DNA of 64,000 nucleotides. It comes from Halomarina halobia (GTDB lineage: Archaea; Halobacteriota; Halobacteria; Halobacteriales; Haloarculaceae). The number at the start of each line of letters is the position of its first letter. The first letter of the stretch is position 1. Under the pieces are notes generated by a model. It searched no databases. It saw only the letters and a program-made list of their open reading frames with translations, and was not told the origin of the DNA. The position numbers were made by a program, and so were the translations under genes. The DNA lies in NCBI RefSeq assembly GCF_029338575.1, contig NZ_CP119992.1:1-64000 (forward strand), written 5' to 3'. Positions 52,094-61,463 of this stretch are shown here, piece by piece.

Positions 52094-52357
52094 TCACCCC
52101 GTTCCCATGCGGAGCAGTTCGACGAGCCCGTAGCCCAGGACGATCCACCCGGCCACGAGGGCGAGGACGGACACGACCGCCACGGGGACGACCGAGTCGA
52201 GCAGCACCCCCGTCAGCCCCAGGTACGCGTGCAACTGGAAGAGGGCGGACGCGACCTCGACGATCCCGGTGAGGCCCATGGCGACGAGCACGCTCCCGAG
52301 CGAGAGCGCCCCGACGGTCTGGGGAACGCGGCCGCGACCCGTACTGATCGTAGACAT
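52094..52357 (-). CDS. Small two-helix membrane protein
   Basis: An 87-residue protein with a short polar start (STISTGRGRVPQT) and hydrophobic segments at about 15-45 and 50-80, the first possibly split into two helices. It lies between truA and pepF on the same strand but with gaps of 67 and 88 bases, the latter AT-rich (ATTTTACTGTTA), so it may be transcribed alone. Family not recognised. Confidence 0.65.
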   Translation of the reverse strand: MSTISTGRGRVPQTVGALSLGSVLVAMGLTGIVEVASALFQLHAYLGLTGVLLDSVVPVAVVSVLALVAGWIVLGYGLVELLRMGTG

Positions 52358-52445
52358 ATTTTACTGTTACGTTGGTGCAGTAATAATCTTGCGTCAGACG
52401 GTCCCGATCCCCGTAACGTGATCGTGCCGTCCGTCGGTTCGACCG

Positions 52446-53249
52446 TCACGCCATCCCGTCGAGCACCGTCTCCGCGACGCGCGCGCCGGTCAGCCGCTCG
52501 ACGCGACGCGCCTCGAACACCTCGCGGGCGCTCGCCGCTGCCCGCTCGTCGGCGGCGAAGTCGAGGTCGGGGTAGTCCACGCGGGTCAGCACGAGCGGTT
52601 CCGGCGGCGCGGGGGCCACGCCGTCCGGCCCCGAGAGCGCCTCCGCGGAGAGCACACGATCGACGAAGGCGAGGTCGCGCTCGCCCCGCGCCACCGCGGC
52701 GACCATCCCCACGACCCGCCGGACGAGCTGTCGGGCGAACCCGGGCGACTCGACGCTGACGACGAGGTACGGCCCCTCCGCGGCGAGCGCGGCGTCGAGG
52801 GTTCGGCGCGTCCCCTCCGCGTCGGGGGTGAGGTTGTGGAAGTCGCGGGTACCCGAGAGCGCGCCGAGGGCCGCGCGCGCCCGGTCGGGATCCGCGTCCG
52901 GAGCGTGGAGGTGGTAGGTGTACCCGCGGAGCGCCGCGTCGTGGCGGGCGTGAAACCCCGCCGGGGCGTCGGCGCTCGCCCACGCGCGCACGTCGCCGGG
53001 GAGTTCGCCGTTCAGCGCGCGCGGCGCGAGCCAGTCCGGCGTCTCGAACGCGACGGTCTGGGCGACCGCGGAGACGCCGGCGTCGGTGCGCCCGGCGGCG
53101 GCGTACCCCGGGGGGCGACGGTCGTCCGGATCGTGGACGCCGAGGCGGACGAGCGCGGCGAACAGTTCGCCCTCGACGGTGGGGGCGTCCGGCTGGCGCT
53201 GGAAGCCGGAGTAGGCGGTGCCGTCGTACGCTACCCGGAACGCTCGCAT
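52446..53249 (-). CDS. truA: tRNA pseudouridine synthase A
   Basis: Makes pseudouridine at positions 38-40 of tRNA anticodon arms. The 267-residue protein starts with FRVAYDGTAYSGFQRQPD (4-21) and has the catalytic aspartate in AAAGRTDAGVSAVAQ (about 50-64), ALNGELPGDVRAWA, and the late ESPGFARQLVRRVVGMVAAV (split near 167-186). ATG 53249 (MRAFRVAYDG) is the family start; the longer open frame to 53327 is not coding. A stand-alone gene, divergent from the sulfatase-like gene. Confidence 0.95.
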   Translation of the reverse strand: MRAFRVAYDGTAYSGFQRQPDAPTVEGELFAALVRLGVHDPDDRRPPGYAAAGRTDAGVSAVAQTVAFETPDWLAPRALNGELPGDVRAWASADAPAGFHARHDAALRGYTYHLHAPDADPDRARAALGALSGTRDFHNLTPDAEGTRRTLDAALAAEGPYLVVSVESPGFARQLVRRVVGMVAAVARGERDLAFVDRVLSAEALSGPDGVAPAPPEPLVLTRVDYPDLDFAADERAAASAREVFEARRVERLTGARVAETVLDGMA

Positions 53250-53431
53250 GGTCCGAATCGCCGCGCCGCGGTAATGAGCGGACCGGTCGGATACGCTAAT
53301 TCCTTGCGTATGCCGCCGCAAAGGCAAAACGAGCGGAGGACCACTTTCCCCGTTGACATGGTAGCGAAGGACGGGCGCGAACCGGCCGGTATCGAGATCG
53401 AACGTCGCCGGGACGGGGCGGGAGTGCGAGG

Positions 53432-54880
53432 ATGAGCCGACCGAACGTCGTCGTGACCGTACTCGATACTGCGCGCGGCCGGGACACCGTCCCGGCCGCC
53501 GCGTCCCCGATGCCGACGCTCTCGTCCATCGCCGACGACGGCACCGAGTTCACCCGCGCGTTCTCGACCGCGCCGTGGACCCTGCCGTCGCACGCGTCGC
53601 TGTTCACCGGGACGTATCCCTCCCGACACGGCGCTCACGGCGGGCACACCGTCCTCGACGGGTCGCTGCGCACGCTGGCCGAGGCGTTCCGCGACGGCGG
53701 GTACGAGACGGTCGGCCTCTCGAACAACACCTGGATCACCGAGGAGTTCGGCTTCGACCGTGGCTTCGGGACCCTCCGACGGGGGTGGCAGTACGTCCAG
53801 TCGGACGTCGACCTCGGGGAGGTGGTCCGGGCGGAACACCCGATGGCGAAGATCCGAGCGGCCCGCGACAGGCTGTTCGAGGGGAACCCCCTCGTGAACG
53901 CCGTGAACGTCCTCTACAACGAACTCGCCGACGACGAGGGCGCGGAGCGGACGACCGCCTGGGTCGAGCGCTGGCTACGCGGCCGCGACGAGGACGCCCC
54001 GTTCCTCCTCTTTCTCAACTACATCGAGCCGCACATCGAGTACCGACCGCCGAGGGAGTTCGCCGAACGCTACCTGCCGCCGGACGCGAGCTACGAGGAG
54101 GCGATGCGGATCAGGCAGGACCCGCGGGCCTACGACGTCGGGGCGTACTCGCTCGACGAGCGGGAGTTCGAACTCCTCGCGGCGCTCTACCGCGGGGAGC
54201 TCGCGGCGCTCGACGCCCACCTCGCCCGGTTGCGCGCGGCGCTCGTGGCGGCCGGCGAGTGGGAGGAGACGGTGTTCGTGGTGCTCGGTGATCACGGGGA
54301 GAACGTCGGCGATCACGGCTTTCTCGGCCACCAGTACGACCTCCACGACACCCTGCTGCACGTCCCGTTCGTGATCCACGGCGGGGGGTTCCGCGGCGGC
54401 CGCCGCGACGAACTGGTACAGACGCTCGACCTCGTGCCGACGCTGCTCGACGCGGCCGGGCTCGCCGCGCCGGAACTGCGCGACCAGGCGCAGGGCCGGT
54501 CGCTCCACCCGACGGCGTCCGATCCGCCGCGGTCCGCTGTCTTCGCGGAGTACCTCGGTCCGCAGCCGTCGCCCGAAGCGCTCGAGGCGCGCTTCGGCTC
54601 GATCCCCGACCGCGTCCGCGCGTTCGACCGGACGCTCCGGGCCGTCCGCACGGCGGAGGAGAAGTACATCCGGGGGGGAGACGGCACCGAGTGGTTCTAC
54701 CGGGTCGACGAGGACCCGGAGGAGACCGCGAACCTCGCGGCCGAGGCCCCCGGGCGGACGCGGTCGCTCGCCCGCCGACTCGACGACTGGCTCGGCTCGT
54801 TCGAGCACGCCGAGGTCGCGGGCGAGGTGTCGATGTCCGCCGGGACCCGCGAGCGGCTCGCCGACCTCGGCTACCTGTAG
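53432..54880 (+). CDS. Sulfatase-superfamily hydrolase with Thr in place of the catalytic Cys/Ser
   Basis: A 482-residue soluble alkaline-phosphatase-superfamily enzyme. It starts RPNVVVTVLDTARGRD (metal-binding Asp near residue 11), has APWTLPSHASLFTGTYPSRHG (split near 46-66), VVLGDHGENVGDHGFLGHQ near 282-300, and a C-terminal domain with YLGPQPSPEALEARFG. In true sulfatases the nucleophile is a formylglycine made from Cys or Ser in C/S-x-P-S/x-R. Here the residue is Thr and Arg is His (TLPSHASLFTG), so sulfatase activity is doubtful; a phosphodiesterase or phospho-transfer role using Thr is more likely. Convergent with another sulfatase. Confidence 0.85.
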   Translation: MSRPNVVVTVLDTARGRDTVPAAASPMPTLSSIADDGTEFTRAFSTAPWTLPSHASLFTGTYPSRHGAHGGHTVLDGSLRTLAEAFRDGGYETVGLSNNTWITEEFGFDRGFGTLRRGWQYVQSDVDLGEVVRAEHPMAKIRAARDRLFEGNPLVNAVNVLYNELADDEGAERTTAWVERWLRGRDEDAPFLLFLNYIEPHIEYRPPREFAERYLPPDASYEEAMRIRQDPRAYDVGAYSLDEREFELLAALYRGELAALDAHLARLRAALVAAGEWEETVFVVLGDHGENVGDHGFLGHQYDLHDTLLHVPFVIHGGGFRGGRRDELVQTLDLVPTLLDAAGLAAPELRDQAQGRSLHPTASDPPRSAVFAEYLGPQPSPEALEARFGSIPDRVRAFDRTLRAVRTAEEKYIRGGDGTEWFYRVDEDPEETANLAAEAPGRTRSLARRLDDWLGSFEHAEVAGEVSMSAGTRERLADLGYL

Positions 54881-54916
54881 CGCCCGGCGCGCCCGGCGGC
54901 GGAGCCGACTCCCCGA

Positions 54917-56353
54917 TCACGACAGCGTCTTCGGGGCCCAGCGGCGCAGCGTGTCGTCCACCGCCTCCATCCACTCGACTAGCAGCGCGGCCATCTCGCG
55001 GCGCACCTCCTCGTAGTGGGGGTGGTCGATCAGGTTCCGAAGCTCGTGGGGGTCCGCCTCGAGATCGTAGAGCTCGTTCCGGTCCGGGGCGTTGTAGACG
55101 AACTTGTAGCGCTCCGTCCGGACCATCCGCTGGGAGTAGAGGCCGAACTCGTCGCCGTGGTACTGCGCGTACGTCGAGTCGGGCCAGTCGTCCGGGACCT
55201 CGCCGTCGAGTAGCGGCGTCAGGCTCCGCGCGTGGAGGCCCTCGGGCGGCGGGACGTCGGCCCAGTCGAGGAACGTCGGCATCAGGTCCTGGAGGCGGAC
55301 GAACGCGTCCGACCGCGTCCCCGGCTCGACGACCCCCGATCGCCGGACGACGAGCGGGATCCGGTAGGTCTCCTCGTACATCAGCGGCCCCTTGTTGAAC
55401 TGGCGGTGGCTCCCCGTGAAGTCGCCGTGGTCGGAAGCGTGGACGACCGCCGTCCCGTCGTCGAGGCCGAGGTCGGAGAGCGCGTCGAGCACGCGGCCCA
55501 TCTGCTCGTCGATGAACGTCATGAAGCCGAAGTACTTCGCCGCGGCCGCCGCCCACGTGTCCCAGTCGAAGTCCGCGACGCCGCGGTAGTCGGGGTAGTT
55601 CGCGTGCGCTCGCGGCTTCCCGTCGAACGTCTCCGCGTACGTCGGCCACGGCTCGACGTCCTCGGGATCGTACATCGAGGCGTAGGGTTCGGGGACGACG
55701 TAGGGGTGGTGTGGCCCGAGGAAGTCCGTGCGGTGGAAGAACGGCCCGTCGCCGTCGGCCGCCGCCCACCGCTCCAGGGCGTCGATGGTCCGCTCGGCGA
55801 GGAAGTAGGCCCGCGTCGCCTCGGGGGGCGCGGGGGTCGTCGCCGCGACGAGCGTCGGGTGCTCCCCCGCCGTGTAGATCGGCTCCTCCAGGTCGGACGC
55901 CCCGACCTCGACGCCGAGGGACTCGCGGTACCGGCGGAACCGGTCGTCGAGGTCGTCGTGGTGCCTGTCGCTGCCGCCGAAGTAGTCGAAGCCGAACGAC
56001 TCCGGTCCCCTGTCCTGGCCGACGTGCCACTTCCCGACGTAGCTGTTCTCATAGCCCGCGTCGGCGAGCAGTTCGCCGAACGTGGGGAGGGCCGTCGGCA
56101 GGTCCCGCCGGATCGCGTCGGCCTCGTGGCTGTTGTTCAGCATGCCGTGGGCGTGGGGGTACAGCCCCGTCAGCAGCGACGCCCGCGCGCTCGTGCAGAT
56201 GCTGATCGGGGTGTACGCCCGGTCGAACCACAACCCCTCCCCGCGCAGGCGGTCGACGGTCGGCGTCTCGACTGACAGACCCTCTGGCGAGACGAGGTCG
56301 GCCCGCTCCTGATCGGTCAACAACAACAGGACGTTCGGCCTCCGGTCGGGCAT
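54917..56353 (-). CDS. Arylsulfatase-type sulfatase
   Basis: A 478-residue sulfatase. The N-terminus RPNVLLLLTDQERADL supplies the first metal aspartate. The activation site is ISICTSARASLLTG (about 50-63), C-x-S-x-R, in which the cysteine can be turned into formylglycine. Other motifs are YENSYVGKWHVGQDRGPESFG near 100-120, VVHASDHGDFTGSHRQFNKG near 298-317, and a C-terminal domain YAQYHGDEFGLYSQRM. No signal peptide, so a cytoplasmic or Tat-independent location. Probably removes sulfate from sulfated sugars or lipids. It ends 37 bases from the end of the Thr-type homologue. Confidence 0.92.
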   Translation of the reverse strand: MPDRRPNVLLLLTDQERADLVSPEGLSVETPTVDRLRGEGLWFDRAYTPISICTSARASLLTGLYPHAHGMLNNSHEADAIRRDLPTALPTFGELLADAGYENSYVGKWHVGQDRGPESFGFDYFGGSDRHHDDLDDRFRRYRESLGVEVGASDLEEPIYTAGEHPTLVAATTPAPPEATRAYFLAERTIDALERWAAADGDGPFFHRTDFLGPHHPYVVPEPYASMYDPEDVEPWPTYAETFDGKPRAHANYPDYRGVADFDWDTWAAAAAKYFGFMTFIDEQMGRVLDALSDLGLDDGTAVVHASDHGDFTGSHRQFNKGPLMYEETYRIPLVVRRSGVVEPGTRSDAFVRLQDLMPTFLDWADVPPPEGLHARSLTPLLDGEVPDDWPDSTYAQYHGDEFGLYSQRMVRTERYKFVYNAPDRNELYDLEADPHELRNLIDHPHYEEVRREMAALLVEWMEAVDDTLRRWAPKTLS

Positions 56354-56494
56354 CGTCTAGTCACGGGCCGCGGCGGAGGTAGTTCTGACGGGTGGAGCGG
56401 TCGGTAGTGTTCCGGTGATACTGTCAGTACTGCGAGTCGGTGGTCCGAGCCGTTTCAGCGGCATCGCCACCGTACTCCGAACGGTGTCGAAGCG

Positions 56495-57799
56495 TCAGGC
56501 GTAGTCGTCGTACGTCGGGCGGTCGCGCTCGCCCGGGAACTCCGCGAGCGGGACCGCCGTCTGGTCGCCGCTCTCCATGTCCTTCACCGTCACCTCGCCG
56601 TTCTCAAGGTCGCGCTCGCCGACGATGACGACGGTCTCGGCGTTGATGGAGTCGGCGTATCCCATCTGCGCGCCGAAGCTCCGCCCGGCGACGTCCGCCT
56701 CGACGACGTTGCCGCGCGCGCGGAGGTCGCGGGCGACCTCGGCGGCGACCGGTCGCGTGTCGCCCACCGAGAGCACGTAGTAGTCCGTCGAGACGGCCTC
56801 CTCGGGCCAGACGCCCGCGCGCTGGAGCAGGAGCGGGAGCGTCGAGTTCATCACGCCGACGGCGAAGCCGACCGCGGGCGTGGGCTGGCCGCCGAAGCTC
56901 TCGATGAGGTCGTCGTAGCGCCCGCCGCCGAAGACCGCCCGTCCGACCTCGCCGGTGGAGTCGAAGCACTCGAAGACGACGCCCGTGTAGTAGTCCAGCC
57001 CGCGCGCCGTGTCGAGCGAGAGCGTGCAGTACCGCCGCGCGCCGAAGTCCTCGGCGGCGGCGAGCACCTCGCGCAGGTTCTCGACGGCCGCCGCCACCTC
57101 GTCGGTGCCCGCGAACTCGACCACCGCGTCGAGGTCGCCCGCGTCCAGCAGGTCCGCGAACGACTGCGCCTGCGCGAGGTCGAGCCCCGCGTCCACCAGC
57201 AGGTCGTGGTACGCCGCCCGTTCGATCTTCTCGCTCTTGTCCACGGCGCGGATGGCCGCGGGAACGTCCACGTCGGCGTCCATCGATCGCAGGACGCCTC
57301 CGAGGATGTCGCGGTGGGAGACGCGGAACTCGAAGTCGTCCGCGTCGAGCCCGCAGTCGGTGAGCGCGTCCGCGGCGACCGCGAGGATCTCCGCGTCGGA
57401 CTCGGGCGCGTCGGAGCCGAAGATGTCGACGTTCGTCTGGTAGAACTCGCGGAACCGGCCCTGCTGGGGCTCCTCGTAGCGCCAGAACGGGCGCGTCGAG
57501 TACCACTTGATGGGCTTCGACAGCTCCTGGTGGCGCTCGACGACCATCCGCGCCACCGTCGGCGTCAGCTCGGGCGTCAGCGACACCTCGCGGCCGCCGT
57601 GGTCGGTGAAGGAGTAGAGCTCCTCGACGATCTCCTCGCCGCTCTTGTCGACGTACAGCTGCGTGCGTTCGAGGGCGGGCGTGGCGATCTCGCGGAAGCC
57701 GTAGCCGGCGACGGCCGACTCGACCGTGTCGACGACCTGCCGGTGGGCTGCCATCGCGCCGGGGTAGAAGTCACGGAACCCCTTGATGCGCTCGTACAT
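56495..57799 (-). CDS. hisS: Histidyl-tRNA synthetase
   Basis: Charges tRNA-His. The 434-residue class II enzyme shows motif 1 region YGFREIATPALERTQLY (about 32-48), motif 2 FWRYEEPQQGRFREFYQ (about 103-119), the histidine-specific TARGLDYYTGVVFE (about 258-271) and motif 3 FGGGRYDDLIESFGGQP near 284-300, then an anticodon-binding domain (about 335-434). ATG 57799 (MYERIKGFRDFYP) is the family start; codons above it are not conserved-looking. Next gene upstream on the strand is PDCD5-like, 96 bases away. Confidence 0.96.
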   Translation of the reverse strand: MYERIKGFRDFYPGAMAAHRQVVDTVESAVAGYGFREIATPALERTQLYVDKSGEEIVEELYSFTDHGGREVSLTPELTPTVARMVVERHQELSKPIKWYSTRPFWRYEEPQQGRFREFYQTNVDIFGSDAPESDAEILAVAADALTDCGLDADDFEFRVSHRDILGGVLRSMDADVDVPAAIRAVDKSEKIERAAYHDLLVDAGLDLAQAQSFADLLDAGDLDAVVEFAGTDEVAAAVENLREVLAAAEDFGARRYCTLSLDTARGLDYYTGVVFECFDSTGEVGRAVFGGGRYDDLIESFGGQPTPAVGFAVGVMNSTLPLLLQRAGVWPEEAVSTDYYVLSVGDTRPVAAEVARDLRARGNVVEADVAGRSFGAQMGYADSINAETVVIVGERDLENGEVTVKDMESGDQTAVPLAEFPGERDRPTYDDYA

Positions 57800-57895
57800 A
57801 CGCGGAAATCGCAAAGCGGACACTTCAACGACGCGGTCGCCCGCCACGCCGTGACAGAGATCGGCGGGGCGGCCCGGGGGCGGCGGGAGGACGGC

Positions 57896-58249
57896 CTACC
57901 GCCGCCGGATGTTGAAGCTCTTGGAGTCCGGCGTCAGCTCCTGGAGGAGCTGTTTCATCTGCTCCTCGTCGATCTGTCCCTGGACGCGGCCGCTCTGGGC
58001 GAGCGCGACGAGTTGCTGCTCGATCTGCTCGCCCTGTTCGGGCTTCGACATCTTCACCGTGTTGAGGCGCTTTCGCGCGCCGTCGGTGAGGTACTGCCGC
58101 AGGAGGGCCTTCTTCTGGGCCTCGGCCTGCTCCTGCTGGGCCCGCATGGCCTCCTCGTCCATCTCCTGGCCCTGACCCTGGCCCTGCTGGTCGCGTAGCT
58201 GTTCCATCTTCTTCCGTCGGAGTTCCTCGAGTTCGTCCTCGTCGGGCAT
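57896..58249 (-). CDS. PDCD5-family DNA-binding protein
   Basis: A 117-residue protein: a charged, flexible N-terminal helix ([20 protein letters not shown]), a Gln/Gly/Glu-rich linker ([13 protein letters not shown]), the three-helix core with [20 protein letters not shown] and [15 protein letters not shown], and the ending [12 protein letters not shown]. This matches archaeal PDCD5/TFAR19 homologues, which bind DNA weakly and may interact with chaperonin. It follows the S19e gene by 45 bases on the same strand, as is usual in archaea. Confidence 0.92.
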   Translation of the reverse strand: MPDEDELEELRRKKMEQLRDQQGQGQGQEMDEEAMRAQQEQAEAQKKALLRQYLTDGARKRLNTVKMSKPEQGEQIEQQLVALAQSGRVQGQIDEEQMKQLLQELTPDSKSFNIRRR

Positions 58250-58294
58250 AGCTGGTCCTTAGAGAGTATCCCACAAAACCGTGACGCCGTCCGA

Positions 58295-58744
58295 TCAGGC
58301 GTAGCGCTCGAGTTCGGGGCGGTCGAGCTCCTCGAGCACCTCGGTCGCGGTCGCGTCGAGCAGCGCGCGCCCCTCGCCGGTCACGCGGCGGCCCTCGCCC
58401 TCGGCGGTCTCGATGTACCCCTCCTCCTCGAGCTGCTGGAGGATGGTGCGGATGATCTTCCCGCTGGCCTTCACCTTCCGGTCCGGGCGAACGCGGTAGC
58501 GCGTCGAGCCCTGCTTGGCGTCGCCGTAGAACGACCGCAGGCGGTCGATTCCGACGGGGCCGTCGATGGCCACCCGGCGCAGGAGGCTCGCGGCGCGGAC
58601 GTTCCAGAAGTCCTCCTGCTCGGGGGGCAGTTCGCGGGAGACGCCGGTCTTGGTGAACGTGGCCCACTCCGGCGCTTCCAGGTCGAGTTCCTCGGCGACG
58701 GCCTCGATGAGGTCGTCGGCCGGGACGTCGTAGAGCGTCGTCAT
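58295..58744 (-). CDS. rps19e: Small ribosomal subunit protein S19e (eS19)
   Basis: A winged-helix ribosomal protein of the archaeal/eukaryal small subunit, needed for 18S/16S-type rRNA maturation. The 149-residue protein has TTLYDVPADDLIEAVAEEL at the start, EDFWNVRAASLLRRVAIDG near 45-63, SFYGDAKQGSTRYRVRP near 71-87, and IIRTILQQLEEEGYIET near 95-111. ATG 58744 lies about 27 bases below the TATA box GTTTAAAC (58768-58775), giving a leaderless transcript. First gene of the S19e-PDCD5 unit. Confidence 0.95.
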   Translation of the reverse strand: MTTLYDVPADDLIEAVAEELDLEAPEWATFTKTGVSRELPPEQEDFWNVRAASLLRRVAIDGPVGIDRLRSFYGDAKQGSTRYRVRPDRKVKASGKIIRTILQQLEEEGYIETAEGEGRRVTGEGRALLDATATEVLEELDRPELERYA

Positions 58745-58767
58745 TACCCCTACGTCCGCCGCGCGCC

Positions 58768-58775
58768 GTTTAAAC
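58768..58775 (-). promoter_or_regulatory. TATA box of the S19e-PDCD5 operon
   Basis: GTTTAAAC, centred 27-28 bases above ATG 58744 in otherwise GC-rich DNA; excludes the longer in-frame start at 58777. Confidence 0.6.
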
Positions 58776-58811
58776 ACATCGATGACCTGCCGCGAACGCC
58801 GTGGGCGGCGC

Positions 58812-59423
58812 TCACAGGAGCCACCCCTCGGCGGCCACCCACGCCCCGAGCGCGAGCAGCACGCCCCCGCTCGCCGCCCGGAGGCGCGCCGCGTTCGCGT
58901 CGAGGGCCTCGCTCGCGCGCCCCGCGAGGAGGGCGACCGCGCCCAGGTAGCACAGCGTGAGGAGGGCGTAGGTCGCGCCGAGGGCGAGCAACGAGCCCCG
59001 CGTCGCGACCCCCGGGACGACGAACTGCGGGAGGAACGCGAGGAAGAACAGCGCCACCTTCGGGTTGAGGACGTTCACCAGCACGCCCCGGACGTACGGG
59101 CTGCCATCGGTCGATTCGAGGTCGACGCTCGCACGGGTGCGGAGCGTCCGCACTCCGAGGTAGACCAGGTACGCGGCCCCGACGAGCTTCACGGTCGCGT
59201 ACGCGAGCGGCGACTCCCCGACGAGCACCGACAGGCCGAACGCGGCCAGCGTCGCGTGGACGAGCACGCCGGTGCTCACCCCGAGCGCCGAGCGAACGCC
59301 CACGCCCCGGCCGCGACCGACCCCCTGCGAGAGGACGTAGATCGTGTCGGGACCGGGCGTGAGGACCAGCGCGACCGCCGCGGGGAGAAAGAGGGCGAGC
59401 GCGTCGAGCGCGGCGTCGGGCAT
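58812..59423 (-). CDS. LysE/RhtB-family amino acid exporter
   Basis: A 203-residue, six-helix exporter. The N-terminus LALFLPAAVALVLTPGPDTIYVLSQGVGRG (in pieces, about 7-36) contains the family motif TPGPD. Further features are GVSTGVLVHATLAAFGL (about 47-63), AYLVYLGVRTLR (about 84-95) and NPKVALFFLAFLPQF (about 120-134). Such proteins export amino acids or homoserine-type compounds; the substrate here is unknown. A single gene. Confidence 0.9.
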   Translation of the reverse strand: MPDAALDALALFLPAAVALVLTPGPDTIYVLSQGVGRGRGVGVRSALGVSTGVLVHATLAAFGLSVLVGESPLAYATVKLVGAAYLVYLGVRTLRTRASVDLESTDGSPYVRGVLVNVLNPKVALFFLAFLPQFVVPGVATRGSLLALGATYALLTLCYLGAVALLAGRASEALDANAARLRAASGGVLLALGAWVAAEGWLL

Positions 59424-59480
59424 GCTTCGGTCGTCCCTAACGCGGCCCTCCGGCGATATAATCCCGTCGCCGATAACGGA

Positions 59481-60500
59481 TCACAGCGCGTCCGCGCCCC
59501 ACGTCGCCGTGACGAGGCCGCCGAGGAGGGTGGGGAGCCAGTAGGTGGTGGTGCGGTGGAGCAGCACCGCCGCGCCGGCCGTGACGGGGTTGACGCCGAG
59601 GGCGACGAGCAGGGTGATGAGCACCGTCTCGACGCCGCCGAGCCCGCCCGGCAGGGGCGTGATGCTGGCGATGCTCCCGATCGGGATGACGATGAGCGTC
59701 GCCGCGAACGCGACCGGATCGACGGGCGAGAGCGCGTAGATCGAGAGCCACAGCGAGGTAGAGAGCGCGAGCCAGCCGAGCGTGGCGAGGGAGAGCGCGA
59801 GCAGGAGGCTCTCGCGGTCGGCGGCGATGCGCTCGACGGCGGCGAAGAACCCGTCGACGCGGGCGTACACCGAGAACCGACTCGGCGGGACCCGTCCCGG
59901 GATCAACCGCGCGAACGCCCGGGACGCCGGCGTGAGCACGTCCGTCAGGCCGTCCTTCACCTCGCTCCGGTAGCGCCACCCGAGGACGAGTCCGGCGGAC
60001 AGGGCCGCCGCGATGACGACGAGCGAGACCGCGGCCGCGCGGAGGTGGCGGCCGAGCGCGGCCGTCGCCGCGAAGTAGGCGATGCCGATCGCCGCGAACG
60101 AGAGCGACGGGACGAAGTTGAGCGCGTCGACGCTCGCGATGGCCGCGAGCCCCGTCTCGTACTCGTTTCGCGTGACGTCCGCGATGAGGTACGCGGTGAT
60201 GGGCTCGCCGCCGGCCTGCCCGAACGGCGTGACGTTGTTGGCGAACGTCGCGGCGAGGTAGACGAGCACCGCCGTCGTCGCGCGGACTGGCGTGCCGATG
60301 ACGGTCAGGACGACCCGCAGTGAGAGCCCCCACGCCACCAGCCAGGCGGCGGCGACGACGGGGAGCGCGGCCAGTACGAGCGGGTCGGCCATCGCGACCG
60401 CGTCGACGATGGGTCCGAGGCCGACGAACCCGAACGTGAGGAAGAGAACCGCCAACGCGGCGAGAAACCCGAGGATAGTGGCCCGCAGGTTGACGTTCAT
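59481..60500 (-). CDS. UPF0104/lysylphosphatidylglycerol-synthase-type membrane flippase domain protein
   Basis: A 339-residue protein with about eight helices. The pattern FANNVTPFGQAGGEPITAYL (about 90-109) and SIASITPLPGGLGGVETVLI near 275-294 is the hallmark of the YbhN/UPF0104/AglD-like family, whose members move lipids or lipid-linked sugars across the membrane. No attached catalytic domain is present. A TATA-like element (TGAATAAGC) lies about 25 bases above ATG 60500. Substrate unknown; it may serve lipid-linked glycan handling. Confidence 0.87.
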   Translation of the reverse strand: MNVNLRATILGFLAALAVLFLTFGFVGLGPIVDAVAMADPLVLAALPVVAAAWLVAWGLSLRVVLTVIGTPVRATTAVLVYLAATFANNVTPFGQAGGEPITAYLIADVTRNEYETGLAAIASVDALNFVPSLSFAAIGIAYFAATAALGRHLRAAAVSLVVIAAALSAGLVLGWRYRSEVKDGLTDVLTPASRAFARLIPGRVPPSRFSVYARVDGFFAAVERIAADRESLLLALSLATLGWLALSTSLWLSIYALSPVDPVAFAATLIVIPIGSIASITPLPGGLGGVETVLITLLVALGVNPVTAGAAVLLHRTTTYWLPTLLGGLVTATWGADAL

Positions 60501-60576
60501 ACCTACATCCCGCGGGACCGCTTATTCAAGCCACCGAACCGGAACGCGTTTTCGCCCCCCGGCGAGTAACGGGGGC

Positions 60577-61446
60577 ATGGACGAACGCGCCGCCCTCGCG
60601 CTCATCGACGAGACGCTCCCCGCCGCGGGTGACGACGCCGCGGTCGTCGGCTCGCTCGTCGTCACGACCGACATGCTGCACGAGTCGACGGACTTCCCGG
60701 CCGGGACGACCCGCTACACCGCCGGCTGGCGGGCCGTCGGCGCGTCCCTCTCGGACGTGGCCGCCATGGGCGCGCGGGCGACCGCCGCCGTCGCCGTCTA
60801 CGGCGCGCCCGCGTTCGACCCCGAGGAGCTCTCCGCGTTCCTCCGGGGCGCGCGCGACGTCTGCGCCGACGCGGGCGCGGAGTACGTCGGCGGCGACCTC
60901 GACGGTCACGACGAGTTCACCGTCGCCACCACCGCCCTCGGCGAGACGGAGGCCCCCGTCCTCCGCTCGGGGGCGACGCCCGGCGAGACCGTCTGCGTCA
61001 CGGGGACGCTCGGGCGCAGCGGCGCGGCGGTCCGCCTCTTCCCCAACGCCCCCGAGCGCGCGAACGACCTCTTCCGGTTCTCCCCGCGCGTCGCCGCCGG
61101 GCTCGCCGTCGCTCCCCGGGCGGGCGCGATGATGGACTCGAGCGACGGCCTGGCGCGGTCGCTCCACCAGCTCGCGGAGGCGAGCGACTGCGGGTTTCGG
61201 GTCGAGTACGACGCCCTCCCCGTCGACGGGAGCGTCCGCGACCTCGCGGACGACCCTGACGACGAGCGGGACCTCGCGCTCTACTTCGGCGAGGACTTCG
61301 AACTCGTGTTCACGACGGACGACCCCGAGGCGGCCCGGGAGGCGTCGCCGACGCCGGTCTCCGAGATCGGGACGGTCACCGAGGGGGGCGAGGGGGTGCG
61401 CCTCGACGGCGAGGCGCTCCCGGATCGGGGTTTCACGCACAACTGA
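60577..61446 (+). CDS. thiL: Thiamine-monophosphate kinase
   Basis: Phosphorylates thiamine monophosphate to thiamine diphosphate. The 289-residue AIR-synthase-fold protein has the ATP/Mg-binding DDAAVVGSLVVTTDMLHEST (about 19-38), GASLSDVAAMGARATAAV (about 55-72), EYVGGDLDGHDE, and DSSDGLARSLHQLAEAS (about 188-204). It lacks the long N-terminal stretch of bacterial enzymes but keeps all Mg-binding aspartates. ATG 60577 follows GGGGG and the gene is divergent from the UPF0104 gene. Confidence 0.93.
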   Translation: MDERAALALIDETLPAAGDDAAVVGSLVVTTDMLHESTDFPAGTTRYTAGWRAVGASLSDVAAMGARATAAVAVYGAPAFDPEELSAFLRGARDVCADAGAEYVGGDLDGHDEFTVATTALGETEAPVLRSGATPGETVCVTGTLGRSGAAVRLFPNAPERANDLFRFSPRVAAGLAVAPRAGAMMDSSDGLARSLHQLAEASDCGFRVEYDALPVDGSVRDLADDPDDERDLALYFGEDFELVFTTDDPEAAREASPTPVSEIGTVTEGGEGVRLDGEALPDRGFTHN

Positions 61447-61463
61447 TCGGCCGATCGGGGGGA

